DNA of 64,000 nucleotides from Syngnathus acus (lineage: Eukaryota > Chordata > Actinopteri > Syngnathiformes > Syngnathidae): positions 8,308,001-8,372,000 of the forward strand of contig NC_051099.1 of the NCBI RefSeq assembly GCF_901709675.1. Reading direction: 5' to 3'. Under the pieces are notes generated by a model. That model was not told where the DNA came from. It worked only from the letters and a program-made list of their open reading frames with translations, and did not search any database. Below are positions 14,244 to 29,200 of this stretch, piece after piece; the first letter of the stretch is position 1; the number at the start of each line of letters is the position of its first letter. The position numbers and the translations under genes were made by a program.

Positions 14244-17200
14244 GGCAGTAAGAGAAGAGGCTGAGTTGACAAGCAGGCGGCAACAGTAATGGCTGCACTG
14301 CTTTGGAGATGTTCCCCTCATTATTCACGATTCCACTGAGGAACCACTCCTTTTTCTCGCTCTTTGTTCTGTATGTTCATGTTATAAATCTCGACATCTA
14401 TGCAGGCAATTAAAGAAGACAGCATTGATGTTAAGCAGTAGGAACTCGACAGTGTGTACATATTCATTTTATACTTATATACTACTTTACGTTGCTCTTC
14501 CGTCAAATATGCAGTCAGCTATTTTATTTTAGCTTGACAAACCGAATGACTGTGTTTTAGCTATACTTTATTCAAATTTGGCCTAAAGCGAAACATATAT
14601 AAATACATATTTTCCAAACTCCTTTCTATGAATTGTGTTATGTGATGGAAGCCCCTCCCAAACTGGGTGTTGATTGTTCTGTACATAGCACATTCATGAG
14701 CCATGTGTTCCTTCTCAGAAGCTCTGGTGTCCTCTAGCCTCTCTTTTCACTAAGCTCCAGTCTAAACAAACTCTTCCAAGCATCCTGACACCATGTCACA
14801 AATCCAGCTCTTGGAACCACTTATCGTGGATCAAGCAAGTAAAATGCTTTGGATGACGCTCTGCACAAAATAAACACAATCCAGCTGTATCTGACGTGCG
14901 ATTTGCTGAATGATCACATCGCATTGCAATGGTAGTAAGCAGGATGAGGTACAAGAGGCTCGCAACCATTCCCAGTCCTTCATCGGAAATGTGAACCAAA
15001 CACTGCTTTGGTGCTTTTGGATCAACGACATGCAATTGCCTATCATTCCTCAACCATATGGAGGGAAAATAATTTTCTCAGCGATAACGCTCACATGGCG
15101 ACTTAGGACTTTGCATTCATCCAGCGAGTTGACAGGCAGGATGTTGTCAGTGACAGCTATTTGAAGTCATTAGTTAATGGAGAGGCTGGCAAGAGAGGGA
15201 ACCCTGACCTCGAAGAATCCGCCTCTCTCGCCGCCGCCTCCGTACGCTCGCTCATTGCCGCCGAAAGACTCCAATCAAAGAGGAGCGAACGGGGGTCCCA
15301 GCACACGCTGTCAAACTCACAGTCTGACTGAGCCGTGCATATCCCATGATCCACTTCACAGAGCGTCTTCACTTCACTGAACATGTCCATCACGTTAATG
15401 CATTCGCCTAATTACCGACATGTTTACCTCCTGCCTTCATTTGAAAGCTATTTTCAGGGTGTTCAAATAGAAATTGCATGGAAACTGAGCTGGAAGTATA
15501 TTTAAAACCAGATGGTAATGAACTCCAAATGCAGTATTGTAGTTGTAAAAGGCTGATAAGCAATAATGTGACCAAACTCAATGAATAATCAAAAGAATAG
15601 AAATACAAAGGTAGGGTTTGCTCTGCGCCATATCATGTGAGTGTGACTCTCTTCTTCATGCTCTGCTCAGGTTGTAGCACATTAGAAACACCTGGCCCAT
15701 GTTCCTGTTTGATTTATTTGTACCTCCTCAGGGGCTCATTGACGAGTGGGGAGCAGTTTGGTCAGCAGCCTCTCGACACAGCACCAGGTGTTAAATGTAC
15801 TATTCCACAGTCATCCAGCCAACATTAACACACACATTCACAGCTAAGGGCAAATCTCCTGCTCATCAAAAATGCACATGGACAATTTTTTATTGCGGCT
15901 CAATGTGAAAATGCTAAAAAAATTCAACCTTGTGTGAGGAATTGTGCATTAAAATTTCATGAGGATGGACAATAAATAGGCAGAAATATATTTTGAGTGA
16001 CTGTTCTTTTTTGTGTCACTCAGGCATCCTTGCATACATTGTTTAGATCTTAAATGTGGTTTAATATTAATAATAGATTTTATATGCATATAAATAGACA
16101 ATTGCAATTTTCTGATTTGAGCTATTCTCATTTATTGCTAGCATATGTCTAAAATGCTCAAAGAAAAATTACCATTTCGGTGAGAGCCTGTTACCAAGGT
16201 AACACGTCCATGTTACATTTGACTTTGTGTGAAAAGCTACACATAAATAATAAACATATACAAAAACTACTTTGCTTTCTTAACCTCCAGTGCATTCATA
16301 ACAAGAAGGTGGTCTTTCCTTGCAGCTTATTACTTTACTGTGGAGTTGTGCCTTGACCTTCATCCCTGGCATGAGCCACACTTTTTTCGAGCAAATGGCA
16401 ATGTCCAATTAGTTTAAGAATAGCATTTATTCCTCTCTCTTCTCGAACCGAGGAAACAGTTCTACTATCCAATAACCTTTAGCGTACAGAGGCTGTGACT
16501 TTGCTTTCACCTCAATAAAGCTCTCTGTGATTGAATCAAGTGGCCGAGGTCAATAGGACATATGTTCATTTCCCAAGGTCCTCTAGGGTCTCTAGGCAGA
16601 AAAAAATGTGCTGAGTGTCTTCTGTGACATTTATAGGCTAGGAACTGAATTATATGTCTTTTCCACTTTTACGTATTCAATTCCAGTTTGATTCCTTCCG
16701 TGTGTTTCTGTGTACTTGCGTTGCATTCCGAGCCTGTGGTCATGCTTCAGGCACCGGCACAATTCACATCTGTCACTGGCTCTACCACGTCACCTCAATT
16801 TTCTGCAAACAAGTTTCACTTTCTATGCCTGGAAGGAAAGTCACTTCATCCTTTCGCTCATCTGCTTCTGTCTGCCTCTGTCAATGCCCTCCCGCTCTTG
16901 TTGTCTTACATCTGTCAGAGTCATAGACGGTCTTTTGTCAGCCGTCAACTGTCAGAGGACTACGATTCAAAAGAGAAGATTAAATTGGACTGTGGTGACT
17001 GTGCTATGTATAAGAGCAGGGTGGTAGACCACCATTTTGAAATCAACGTTTGCGGTGTGCATTTATATGGTCAATAATAAAACCTACCAAGTATGGGAGT
17101 TCCATTTATGGAGAAGATTCGGTTGAAATTAGGGCCCTACGTACATATACTTGAAAATTATTTAAGCATACAAAGTGCTGTAGCTAAATGGCAAATATCT

Positions 17201-20200
17201 GGACAAGTTGTCTATTTACAGAGTACACAGCAGGGTCACTTCCTACTTTAATCCTGCACTGATTCACACTCCCCTCTTTAAACTTCTTAACTCAGCAGAA
17301 TTTACTAAAAAGCCGTCTGTGTTGCCCGGTCCCGTTGTGACCCGTGAATCTGCGCGACCTCAACCGGATAAGACAAGGAGACATAACTCATCCAGGCAGC
17401 TTCAACAAGTCCTCCTTGTGTTCGAGCTCAGCCTTAGAAGCTGCCGGTAAATTTAGTCAACTCCACAACTAATGAACTCTCACCCTTGGGGGCTTTGCTT
17501 CTCTTAGTTGGAGTGCTGATCGAGCATTATCCTGATACCGTTTGACCCTCTCTTTCATTATAATTCAAAAGGAGAAAGTGATACTAGAGCGGTATTATTA
17601 TTCTCAAACCTTGGTGAAATATTTGCCCTGGAGACAAATTGAGATTAGAGCAGTGTGAGCTGACAGAGCTGAGAAAATCAGGGGGATCGACGCTATAGAA
17701 TGAGATGCTTTCAAGCATGTCAGGGCTCTGACTGGGAAATCTCATCTTCGAGTCTTGCTTTAGTTGATTCTCAGTTGAGTTGAAGAAATTCAATTGGCTT
17801 TACCTTTTTCTTGTACTCTGCTGCTAAACATTTGCCTGTCAGATTCCCGCTTGAGACATACTGCGGGAAAAAGCCGTTTAGCAAGCGACAGCAGACACGA
17901 CTCTGCAAGTCGACACTGTCACCTGTTAGGAACACACGCAGAGATTGGTAAAAAGTGCAGACTAAAGCTGATGCACAGCTGCTGCGTGACTGACAGGTGT
18001 GTCGCAAAGCCACCTCGCAAGTCTTTCCATCTACAAAGTTGGCTTCAGGGCATGTCTTCCAACCAGGTAGAAGGAAAAATAAAAAAAAGCCAGCATGAAC
18101 AGTTTGTGTAATATTTTACAGCTTGTGAGTGTCCATTCACCCAAGAGGTCAGGCGAGGTCAGAGGCACACTCCATCACAGTTGTGCTGTTTCATTCCAAA
18201 GTGTTTCAAGATGACAACTTACTAGCTACTTCCAGCGATGCATTGTGACTGACTGCCTGGCCCAGATAGTTGCGGGCCACGCAGACGTAGCTGCCGTCGT
18301 CAGGCTTGCTCCTCCGTCCGTGGACAATACGTAAGAAGAAGAGCGAGCCGCTCGGCAAGAGCATGCGGTGCGAGCGAGGGTTGTCCCGATCCGTCTCCAC
18401 ACGTTCCCCATCCTTGTACCACTCCACCGTAGGTGGCGGACGGCCTTCTGCTTTACAGTTGAGAGTGGCTGGTTCCCCTTTGGACACAATCAGGTCAGAG
18501 GGGTGCTCAACGATGCGGGGAGGGGAGTCCTCTTGGCGAAGACGAGACCCTGGAGGGAGGGATGACAAAAACTCAGTTAAGCATTAAGTGCCACGCGGGT
18601 TCCATTGTAGTCACTCTTACAATCGTGTGCTAATGAAAACGGTAGCAGGGCTGAAAGGATTTGACAAGGCGTGTTATATATTGTTGTGCAAGTATTAACA
18701 ATAATCTAGTTTGACAATATAATTAGCCGACAATTTATGTCGCTCATGAGGTGTTTTTCTTTGCTTTCAGCTGATGGAGCCCACGAGGCATTCATTGTAA
18801 ATGAGTAAACAATGCTGAAATATGAAATCGTCTGGCTGCCATTCAATGTCTGCTTGAATGGAAGAAAATTATTCAGGTTGTCGGTGACTTCTTGTTTTTT
18901 TTTTTAGTGAATGAAAGGACGTTACATTATGACGGACAATTTGTAAGTCTTTCAATCTTCATGAAATAAGCAGTATAGGAAATTGATGGATGGTCGAATG
19001 AATGGATGGATGGTTTGTAGTCACCACAGCAAGCACAATCATTAAATCTGTCTGACTAGTTCACCAGAACTACGAACCATAAAATAACCTTTCATACTTC
19101 ACTGTTAAGATGTCAATCCTTCAGTTCAGCTCGAAGATCACCAAGTGAGTTCCTTTGAGGCAGAACCTCCCTAATGAGGATCACCTTCAGATGCCCTGCC
19201 TGCATGTCCTCACAGCTCCTTGACATCGACTGTTCATCCAGCCATCCTTGTCGGATTGTTGGCTACTGTTGAGGTGATCGGGAGCCAGGCACTGTCCCCA
19301 CCCTGCAGCACTGTTTGCATTTTTCTATTTACAGCAGAGTGCAAGCTGAATTTCGCTTTTAAGGATAATAAGGAGTCTAATAATTGGGCACTTAGACCTG
19401 CAGGGTGGATCCTACCAAGAATTCAGACAACCACACGTCATACCTACGGGCAAATTATATTCCCAAATTAACCTCACACCCAGCATTTTTTGAGAGCAAT
19501 GACATGAGCTCTAGAGAACGGCTAAAAGCACAGGGAGAAGATGTAGACTCGACACCCAAAAGCCCCGAGCAAGCAATGAACCCGAATCGATCTTGCTGTG
19601 AGCTACATGGAATTGAGGTGCTCCATTAAGCCTCGATGTTTTGCTTTGTTTTTGCTCATAACAGTTTATTCCTTAATGTCACAGGACTGGTGAACCTTGC
19701 TGGAAGGATGCATACAAATGATTATGCATTATTTAAAACTTTTGGAAATGTAATATTTTGCCATGGAGTAAAAAAGTAGTCATCATGCAAATGAGGCTCA
19801 ACTGACAAACATACAAAATAAGGAATAATTTAAACCTGTTGTCTTTCAAATGGGAGACACTAAATCAAATGAGGTTCCACTGGCAATGGATCACCTGTTA
19901 CATTTTCCTCCCTCACCCCCCTACACTGCTCTAACAAAGGAATAAACAAGGCTACCCCTGTGGTCTCTTGTCCCTGTTTACGGCACACATGCTTCTTTCC
20001 GTGTTCTTAATTGTGCTGGGCTGCTGCCTGTGGGTTTTAGCAGCTCCCTAAGCTCTCTGGCTACACAGACAGGCAATATCAGCCCGCCACAAGTGGGGGG
20101 GGGCTCACAAAATCAGGCCTTATCTGTAAAGGGCCAGCAGCCAGCGGCAAAATCAGTATGCAAAAACATGCACACAGATGCACAATTGAGTACATGCATA

Positions 20201-23200
20201 TACAAGGAAGGTCATTTGTAGCACCTGTGCCCCGACAAGTACAGTAAGTTGTTTCTTTTTAACTCAGTCATGCCTGAGGCAACAACGTTGGCTTAAAGTT
20301 CTGGGGAGAGGCAAGAAAAGAAGCGTAACGGGGAGAGCAGTTTGGGCTGAGTGGCAAAGAGGTGCAGAGATACTCAAAAGTCTGATAAAATGTACAACTT
20401 TGCTGCATTGCTTTTTATTAGTGTAGGCTGGGTGAATATTCGTGGGGAGGAGACGAAATTAGCTGATAAAGGGTCAAGGCAGAATCTTAAAAACAACAAC
20501 ACACGAGCACTGAGATCATGGCAATAACATGGGAGAAATGTTAATGTAATTTTCTAGCATGTTGGTGGTCTGGGCTCGACCCACCCCAGTGAAACTTGGA
20601 GAATAACACTGCGTGTATTTATACAGTATGGAAGAAGAGTACCATGTGACCGAGCCAAAGTGAAGTTATTGCGTTGAGGTCACAAAAACTGTCAGCTCAA
20701 GATGAAGAATCCCACAAGGCCTAACGCTTCAGACGTGGTGTCTGACACGGATGCACGCAGTTCCCCAAAATAACTAAGTGTTTTACAGCTGGTGGTTTGG
20801 AAAGGACACTAAAAATGCTGGATCCTGGAGACTTAAAACCTCGCAGATCATTTGCAGCAGAGCCCCAGTTGTGGGGATGATAAATCCCAGCCTGGGGCAA
20901 CGTGGGATTATTACCTGAACTCGAGTACCAACGCCACCCTGGAGGACTCCAATAAACTATGTTCAAAATGTTTTGTTGAGGACATTTTTGCCTGAGGAGA
21001 AGTAATTTAATTTTCATTTGTAGTCACAATGGGATGGACATTGGCTCCAAATCCGCATTTCCTAAGAGAAAGACAAAGGTTTCCATATTCTAGCTAGTCA
21101 AGATCCTTATTTTGACAATAAAACGGGTAATTAATGTTTTTTTATCATGATTTTCAGTGTCTCTTTTTCATCTCGTCTACTTCTTTCAGTTTGTCCACCT
21201 GTTCTCGTCGGCCGTGTTTCTTGTGTCAACCAATCGGAGCCGTCCTGTCAGATCTTGCCCAGGCGTGTTTGGTTTCTCAACAGTTTTGTTTGTATATATA
21301 GCTCCTTGCTTTCATTCAGTTCAAGTTGGTTAGTGATGCTGTTGCTGTCATGTCATGTTGTTTTTTTTATGCCATGATTCCTGTGGAGTGATTGCTTTCA
21401 TTCAACCACAGTACACCCGCCATGTTGGTTGCAGCAGGAATGTAAGTTTGAACAACCAGCAGAAATTATAAATGCAGAAAGGAGCAGAGACTTCTGAATG
21501 CATATGTCGTGGTAATAATGTAGAGTTAAAAATAACATCATGCCACAGATTTAAACTCAAAGTATTGTTTGAGCGACAGCTGGCACAGTGAGACTTTTAA
21601 GATTACTTGAGGGATTCAGTTAAGACAACTGACAAAGCTTAAAAACAAAAAATCCACAGCCAGAGGACTTGGACTGGCTCTGCTTGGTCATGTTCAATAC
21701 TGAATCCTTTCAAAAATGTGGACTAAACAAGCGATGTATATTGTATGCTGAAAGATGCTGCAAGGCAGATTTTTCTTGCCCCTGGACAGAGCTAGTCTCT
21801 ATTTAACAATCATGACCTGTGTTGTGATGAACATTAATAAATGCATTTCCCCGTTGTCCAACAACGGGGAAAAAATGTAAACACACATTGTGCTAACATG
21901 AATTTGTTGCTTGACTCAAACCTTGAAGACATGCACTTCAATCATTCACTCTTCAATTTGTGAGGCAAAACAAGGGGAAGCCAATAAATTCCAGAAATTC
22001 TTTCCCAGGTTGTATAAACTGCAATTTAGTGAAACAATTAAACACTGTCATTCACAAATGTCAGGGTGGTCGGTAAGAGCCGTCTACAGACACGCTTCTT
22101 GGCAACAATCGAGCCTTCCAAAATTGCATTCATGGAAGAGCTTTTTAATCTGGGTTCATCAATATTTCTCTCCCCTGGCATGCAGACTTTTAATAGCACA
22201 ATGGCCAATACAAACGTCCCTGGAGATGAAAGGCAAGGTCATGGACATGATAACAACTCCCATTACTGTAGTGCAAAGCCAGATGTTGAGAGGAGAGTAA
22301 ACCAAGTGAACATGCAAGCAGAAATAATATACAAACTGGGCATACTGCAGATGTGTAATTTTATGATGATTCAAGTCTTGCAACATTTTTTTTCTTTTTC
22401 ACAGTGTTGTTAATACAAAAATTATTACCGGGGAAAAGAGGAAGGAATAAAATACTTGAATTGCCATCTGTTAAATGTTCACTGGGAAGGTAACATGCAA
22501 TTAGGTCCCCAGGGCAGAATCAGACAAGAACACTGCTGGTACGTGATAAAAATCTGAGCCAACTAGGTCAACGGTATACTTAAAGAACAGAATCAATCCA
22601 TCAAGCATATTTTGTACCTTACTTCCAATTCCTTTATGCATAAACAAGATGCAGAGGGTGCAACCTCCCGCTGTTCACCACTACCAGGAGGCCAGCACCG
22701 AAGCTGACATGCTTCTCCTCACTCCATTAAATGTACAATGGAAAGTCCGGTTTCTGCTTTTGTCATTGGGGTTTTCTCAAGCAGAGCTAAAAGTCAGACT
22801 TCCAGTGACGGACGCAGACATTGAAGTGGCCCGTGTGTATTTTCTAAGAAATTGGACATTTAACAGTGTACTTACTCTGAAATGAGAGAATCAGTTTAAT
22901 GACGTGCATGATGTGATTTGTCCTCCTGGAGTGTGATTGTCATTTCCCCATCGTCACCATTTAAACAAGATTTTTTTTCTTAACAAATTCAATTAATACA
23001 TATTTTCTATTAGATTTAAATGGTGTCATTGTGTGATGTATGTGAACATCTGGATGACCTCAATTCATTTTTGGACTTAATTAAGCCTCTGGTAGAAGCA
23101 ACCCAGATGTGAGTAACTGTCATGATGACTCAATAGAACGAGACTTTGCTCAGTGAGTCTGAAAGATGTCAAATCCTGGCTGGATTGTTAATTTTCATCT

Positions 23201-26200
23201 GGACATTGTTGTCCATTTATTTGTGTTGGAATAGTGGTATCGGGTGCTTTGTATTGGTATCAAGGAATATTCATATGAAACAAAATTCATTCAACGAGAT
23301 GAGATTTAACTTTGCGGCGGAAGATTTGGCCTACATGACTTCAGCCTGGTGCTTCATTTTTAGATGGCATACAGAATGTGTGGGGTGGTTTACCCTCCAC
23401 AACCTCCTTATTACATGCTGGAAGAAGAAGCAACGCTGCCACAGCAATAAAGTAGTGCAACAGAAACTGATGTCAAGAGTTCAGCAAGGATGAGAAATGG
23501 CTGCTGGAAGTCCATCATATGCTGACCTTTCTTCCACAACAAACCTGCTTGTGTCAATCAGTTCCTCTGAGCAAATACTGTTCAAAATGTGGACGTACAA
23601 ATTGCTTTTCACCCCCCCACCTCACTCGTATGATGGGATTGAAAAGATCCTTTTTTTCTCTCTCTTTTTACAGAAAAGACCACAGCCATTTCAAACCATT
23701 ACTATTAGAACTCTCAACTTTCAAAAAGGTCTGCAAGAGGGTGATAAAATTATATGGTCAGACAGTAATCTGAGAATATATTATGCTTGTGTGCTTAAAT
23801 GTGTTTTATTTGGCTGGATTGATTGGGGCCAGAAGGGGAAATAGTGGTTCTGACGAATGCAAGTTGGTAGTTGCTGACCAAATGGGAAAGAAAAACAAAA
23901 AATAAAGACATGTGAGTCCTAAAATAATATGGAGTTGATCAGCCAACAGATTGCACTTGCCTATGGTACCTTTGATTTTTTGGAAGTGCAGCATCCAAAG
24001 TCCAGTCACTAAAATGAGTCACGATTGTTGGATGGCCTTCTGCCAGCGGTTATCACCTTGATGCAGCCATGTGATAAGCGCCCCAAGCACAATGATTATC
24101 TAAACTTGCCGTGATTGGCAACATTTCCCAGATGGACCCGGAGGGACTCTCAAGTAAGGGGTCGTAAACTTGCATCCAATTTAAAAATTGTTGGCAACAG
24201 TTGATGTTGATGATTTCATTCATTGATATCTCAAATGTAACAAAATAATTGAGTTAATTAGAAGCTGTAGGCAGATTTCCTTTTAATTGGCCAGCAAAAT
24301 GAAGAGATGATTGGAAGGAGCTTTAAACAAATGAAAACAGAAATGACTGCTGGTAGTTTGGATGATTGGAGGTGAAGCTTTCCGTAGTCAGATAAACTAC
24401 GGGGACAAAAAGTCGAGTAGATTAATGGACTGCCTCCAGTTTTCTTTTTAATCTTTTGGTTCTTATTTTAAAAATCTGTACGTGGGGTAATTGCAATAAT
24501 TCCAGCCACATATGTCTGTCAAAGACAACACAGCTCATCCAGACACTGATGCAATCCCCCTTCACTTCTTTTCCAATTTACCCACCTCATTAACCTGAAG
24601 CAGTTTATTTCAATCATGTGGAATTTTAATTGCTCGTCTTTCCACTCAACTTAGTTGACTGAAGGCTCTTGGCTCTAAACCATAATTCAGCTTTCTGTTC
24701 TTTTGATTGAAATTTCTATAAATGAGTCAATGTCAAGAGCACGCACTGACGGCTTTGAAACTTTTTTACCTCAGAATATACTTGGCTCTTCAATGCCCTA
24801 AATCAAACTAAAGCATGAGCCCTTAATAATGCATTATTGTCTACTGTGCTGTATTTACATTAATACCCTGCTTTCAAATCTACTAATAATACACAATCAT
24901 CAATTCATAAGCTTTAGTCTTGCCTGTGGATTGATAAATGAATTCAAAGCTATACCATCTAACAATGGCTCTAATTAAATGCATTGTGGTTATTCTCTCT
25001 GTGAGAGAAGCTCTGGTGGGAAAAAGACTTTTTATCCCGCAATCTTGCCACATAGTGCTTTGAACATTGTCAGTAATGACAGACGAATTGAAGAGGAAAG
25101 ATGAGAAGGATGGAAGGGATGGCAGAGAGATGAGCTGCACGACTCATGTGCTCCCTTTCTAATAGTAATCCATTAGGGTTTTCTTTTTTTTTTTGTTGCA
25201 ATTAATTTGTGCCGACTTAAATGATTTGTGAGTCTGCATCCACCTCTGATGCGAGAATGTGTCCTCTTGCATTTTGCTGTGAAAGTGAAAATAGCGTGGA
25301 AGATTTTCCACAAAGCATATTGATGGTATTGATTATAGAACGCTCCACTGGAGAAGAGATGGCTCACACAGATGTAACCTAAAGAAGCATCTCTGAGGTC
25401 ATACTATTTCCATGACCTTTAAAGCTGTCTTTTCAAAATATTAATTCGCTTGACGTCTGTTAAAAGCCACATCCTAGAGAAGTAGAGAGTGCATTCCGAG
25501 AGCACCTCAATCATCGCCAGATTCTCTTCAATCATACATGTACAACTTGCAGGGTCACAGGGGTAAAACATTTTGTTCCCATTTGAGGAATAACCACACA
25601 TTAGAAGTCACTTGAACGACTTCAAAACACATGGCTATGAAAGCCTTGAATTATCCACACAAGTCGTAAATATGGAAATATGAAACCAGAAGTGTCTTTG
25701 GGAATTGAACAAATAAAAAATCTTAGACGGTGTTTGCAGACTACTTAAAATAATCAAATTTGTCTAATTTTAATGTGATGACAAGTAATTATTTTTTATG
25801 GATGTGTATTTTGAAATACTTTCATGCATAGATCAGAACTTTGACCAAAATGCTTTTCCTCTTCTTCCACAGACAAATGATGGACGCAAACGGAATACTA
25901 CAGGTGTGGGAGGTTCCCTTAGGCTAGGGACCGACAACTCTTGGCATGGCAGGCAGTAATCGATCCCATTCAAAATTGGGAGTTATGTGTGCGTGTCGGA
26001 GTGTATGTGCATGCCTTTGTGCAAGTGTGATGACCTGTGAACTTGAACACCCGCCCCCTTACTCTCACAAGGGTTGGCAATCGTGCTTAGACTCCACAAA
26101 GCGTTGCAGGAAACCATCACAGATTTCCATAAAAGTCAAAAACACTTGGATAGCAAGCTGAGCTAACATCATTCCAAATGCATGAATGCATATTCATTTT

Positions 26201-29200
26201 CAACCAAATACTGATATCCACTTGGGTTTGACACAATTTCATACATTATCGTTTGTATAATAACGAGCAAATTTGATGACGATTCCATCCGATACGCCAA
26301 AATGAGTCCTCATCGGTTACAAAGATATCCCATATCATCCACAGAGGGAGAAAAAAAAAAGGCCTCATTAGCCGAAAGCCTCAGCTCATCACTGTCAACT
26401 CAGGAAAGACCCCGGGGAGTCTTGTTACCTTGGGAGAGGCTACGAGAAGCTAGTTCCCTCCAATCAGGCTATCATTACTCGAGGTCCAGCCTTCTGTAAC
26501 AAGTGCCATGTCAATATGTTGGTCAACCTCTAGCAGCCAAGAGTGTCACTTGCCAAAACTGGAGGAGTAATAAGCCATGTCAACCCAAAACCGGTTTACT
26601 ACCAATTCCAGTCAGCCCGATGTCTCCAACAGTTTGTACTCATCCAATTCCAATGACATTATGGGAAAAAAAACACGCTGGCAAAATGGCAAGCGGACTG
26701 TAGCTCATTGTAATGGAGTAAAAGTTATTATTTATATTATTCATTATATTCATGTCAAAACAAAAACTCAGTTGCCAAACTACCGTTTTTTTCCATGTAT
26801 AATGCGCAAAATTTAACTAATTTATTGTCCTAAATTCTGGAGTGCGCATTATACATGGGTACAATCTTTTTTTTTTTTTTCTTTTTTTTTTTTTGTGAAG
26901 AAAATCATGGTACAACAATTTTTTAAGAAAATCTTGTCACGGATGGTTCTTTACAACGTCACTTTCCTCCCTTTTCATTTTAACCTAACTGATCGCGGTG
27001 GTGCCTTTCTGGGCAGTCGGAGAAATCAACGCCAACAAAAAAAATACATCCAGCCTAGTTAAGAAATCACCAGAAAGATCACCATGACAATTGTGAATAA
27101 TAAATAAATAATTATTATATATATTATATATATTATTATTATAATAATAAATAATTGTGATAAATAACTGGAACATCACTCAAATATTGGTGATCCCGTT
27201 GAGAGTCTCACATATTTCTTCGCTATCGAGTTTGCTACTGCATGCGCAGTGATACTGACCGGCAGAATAACATCCGGTTGTTCCCAAAGATGATCTTTTT
27301 TCTGAAATAATTTTATGTTTACGGACTTAAGCAACCCGGCCGGGTCATACCAAAGACTATAAAAATGGGACCCATTGCCTCCCTGCTTGGCACTCAGCAT
27401 TAAGGGTTGGAATTGGGGGGTTAGATCACCAAATGATTCCCGAGCGCGGCGCCGCTGTTGCTCACTGCTCCCCTCTCCCCCAGGGGATGGATCAAAATCA
27501 CACGGGGATGGGTCAAATGCAGAGGACAAATTTCACAACACCCAGACGCGTGTGTGACGATCATTGGGACTTAAAAAAAAAAAAAAGAAAAAAAAAATTT
27601 AAAAAAAAGAAAAGTCAAAATTTGGGTGCGTATTATACATGGGTACAGGCTTTTTTCCAGCATCGACATGCCATTTTTAGGGTGCGTATTATACATGGGG
27701 GCGCATTATACATGGAAAAAAACGGTACTCTGACCAGAGCGTTTTTCCCCCCCAAAAAATATTGGATAATTGTAATGAAATAAAGGTCGCTTTTAACCAC
27801 TCGTCTATGTCCATGTACTGCCCAAGCTTTGTTGAGATTGATATTTTTTTCCAAGTATTGAAGCGATCAAAACATAACCTCTGGCAGAAAATCATTCCTA
27901 ATGGTACTGTAATGATCCTTCCTCTGCTCTGATTCTTCCACTTGTTTTTATTTGGCCTAATAGCAGCTTCATCTCAGCAATCAAACTCAATTGAAGAGCA
28001 AAATGTGTTGTACAGGCGTGTTGAGAGCTATTTCAGAGTCCCAACCACATCCTGATTCCAAAACATGACATTTTCTGTAATACGTAAAAAGAGCAAAGGT
28101 GAGAAAATGCTGCCATGTTTTAAAAACATTTGTTTGGGCCTTTTTTTTGCTCAACGACAGCATCTCAATTTTGGAATAATTGTAACGTCTACTGGTAAAA
28201 AGCTGTCAACAGGGAAAGCACATAATGGCACATTGATTTCCACCTTGTTTCAAAAGCTATGTTTACAGACCATCCAAACAAAGCAGGTGAAATGGCACGG
28301 CTAGTCACAGCATCACTCTGGGGATGTATAATTAAAATGTGCGGGACAAACGCACATGGGCACAAGTGCATGTTGTTGTTTTTTTTAATGATGGCCATTT
28401 AGACTGTTATGTATCATCTGGCATCCATTACTGGTGGTAGCTTTATAAAGCCAGAGATTAAACTCCCAAAGTAATTCCAGGTGGCCTGTCACGGCACAAC
28501 AGAAATACTTAACCTCACACTTTAAGAGCTCGGTGTTATAATATTACAAACAACTTTCAATATGATGCACAAATACAATGCATACTGGCAGCTCTAAGAA
28601 TTGACTGCTGTTTCCTAATATCGGTGATCTGTGCTACAAATGGATTTTTCCGAGTTGATCAGTGAGTGTTTGTAATACTCGAAATGCTTTATTCCAAAGA
28701 AGAATCTCACGAGAAGCCAAAATGTTAGTTTATTCATTGCTCAATATTATTGAGTCGTTCCTGTAGGGCATGACTTTCATGTCAGGCATCTTCAGCTGAA
28801 TAAATCAATAGAATTACCAGCTTGTTGCCGACGGTTTCGTTAATTTTGAAGTAAGCGCATCTTCGATCAGGGCTGAAAAACAGATCTGAGGTCTGTTTCA
28901 AGAATAATTGGCAGAACATGGAAGAAGAATGACTTATGGAGAGAACTGCTGGAGCTCTCATAGTAAAGGTCTGTGGTCGGTGCGGTGAGACCAAAATTTG
29001 TCAGTTTGGAATTGTAAAGACAACAAAGCGGAAACCTGTTGTCGTGGGGTTTATTTTTGAGCTCTTGATGTGGAGAAGGTCTGCATTTTGTGTCTGGCTA
29101 CATTGGAGTCACAACAAACATGGTCAGAAGAGCTCAACCCCACAATAGAGGCGCTGTTGTCGCCTTTTATTGCGCAATGGTATGCAAATCAAACCATTCC

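Larger units (their letters stand above)
1627..18222 (-). other. robo1: robo1 intron between Ig1 and Ig2 exons
   Basis: A 16.6 kb intron with no recognisable coding exon. It holds a TATACG-type microsatellite (about 2931-3031), a CACACG run (4550-4581), A runs (8519-8573), T and G runs, and two CpG-rich patches (about 7870-8030 and 15185-15330). Long open frames here, such as the 206-codon minus-strand frame at 8076-8696, are biased by A/T runs and match no family I know. Confidence 0.7.

Noticed and set aside
27433-27783. Lysine-rich plus-strand frame
   Set aside because: Spans the SINE, its A-rich tail and the MITE end.
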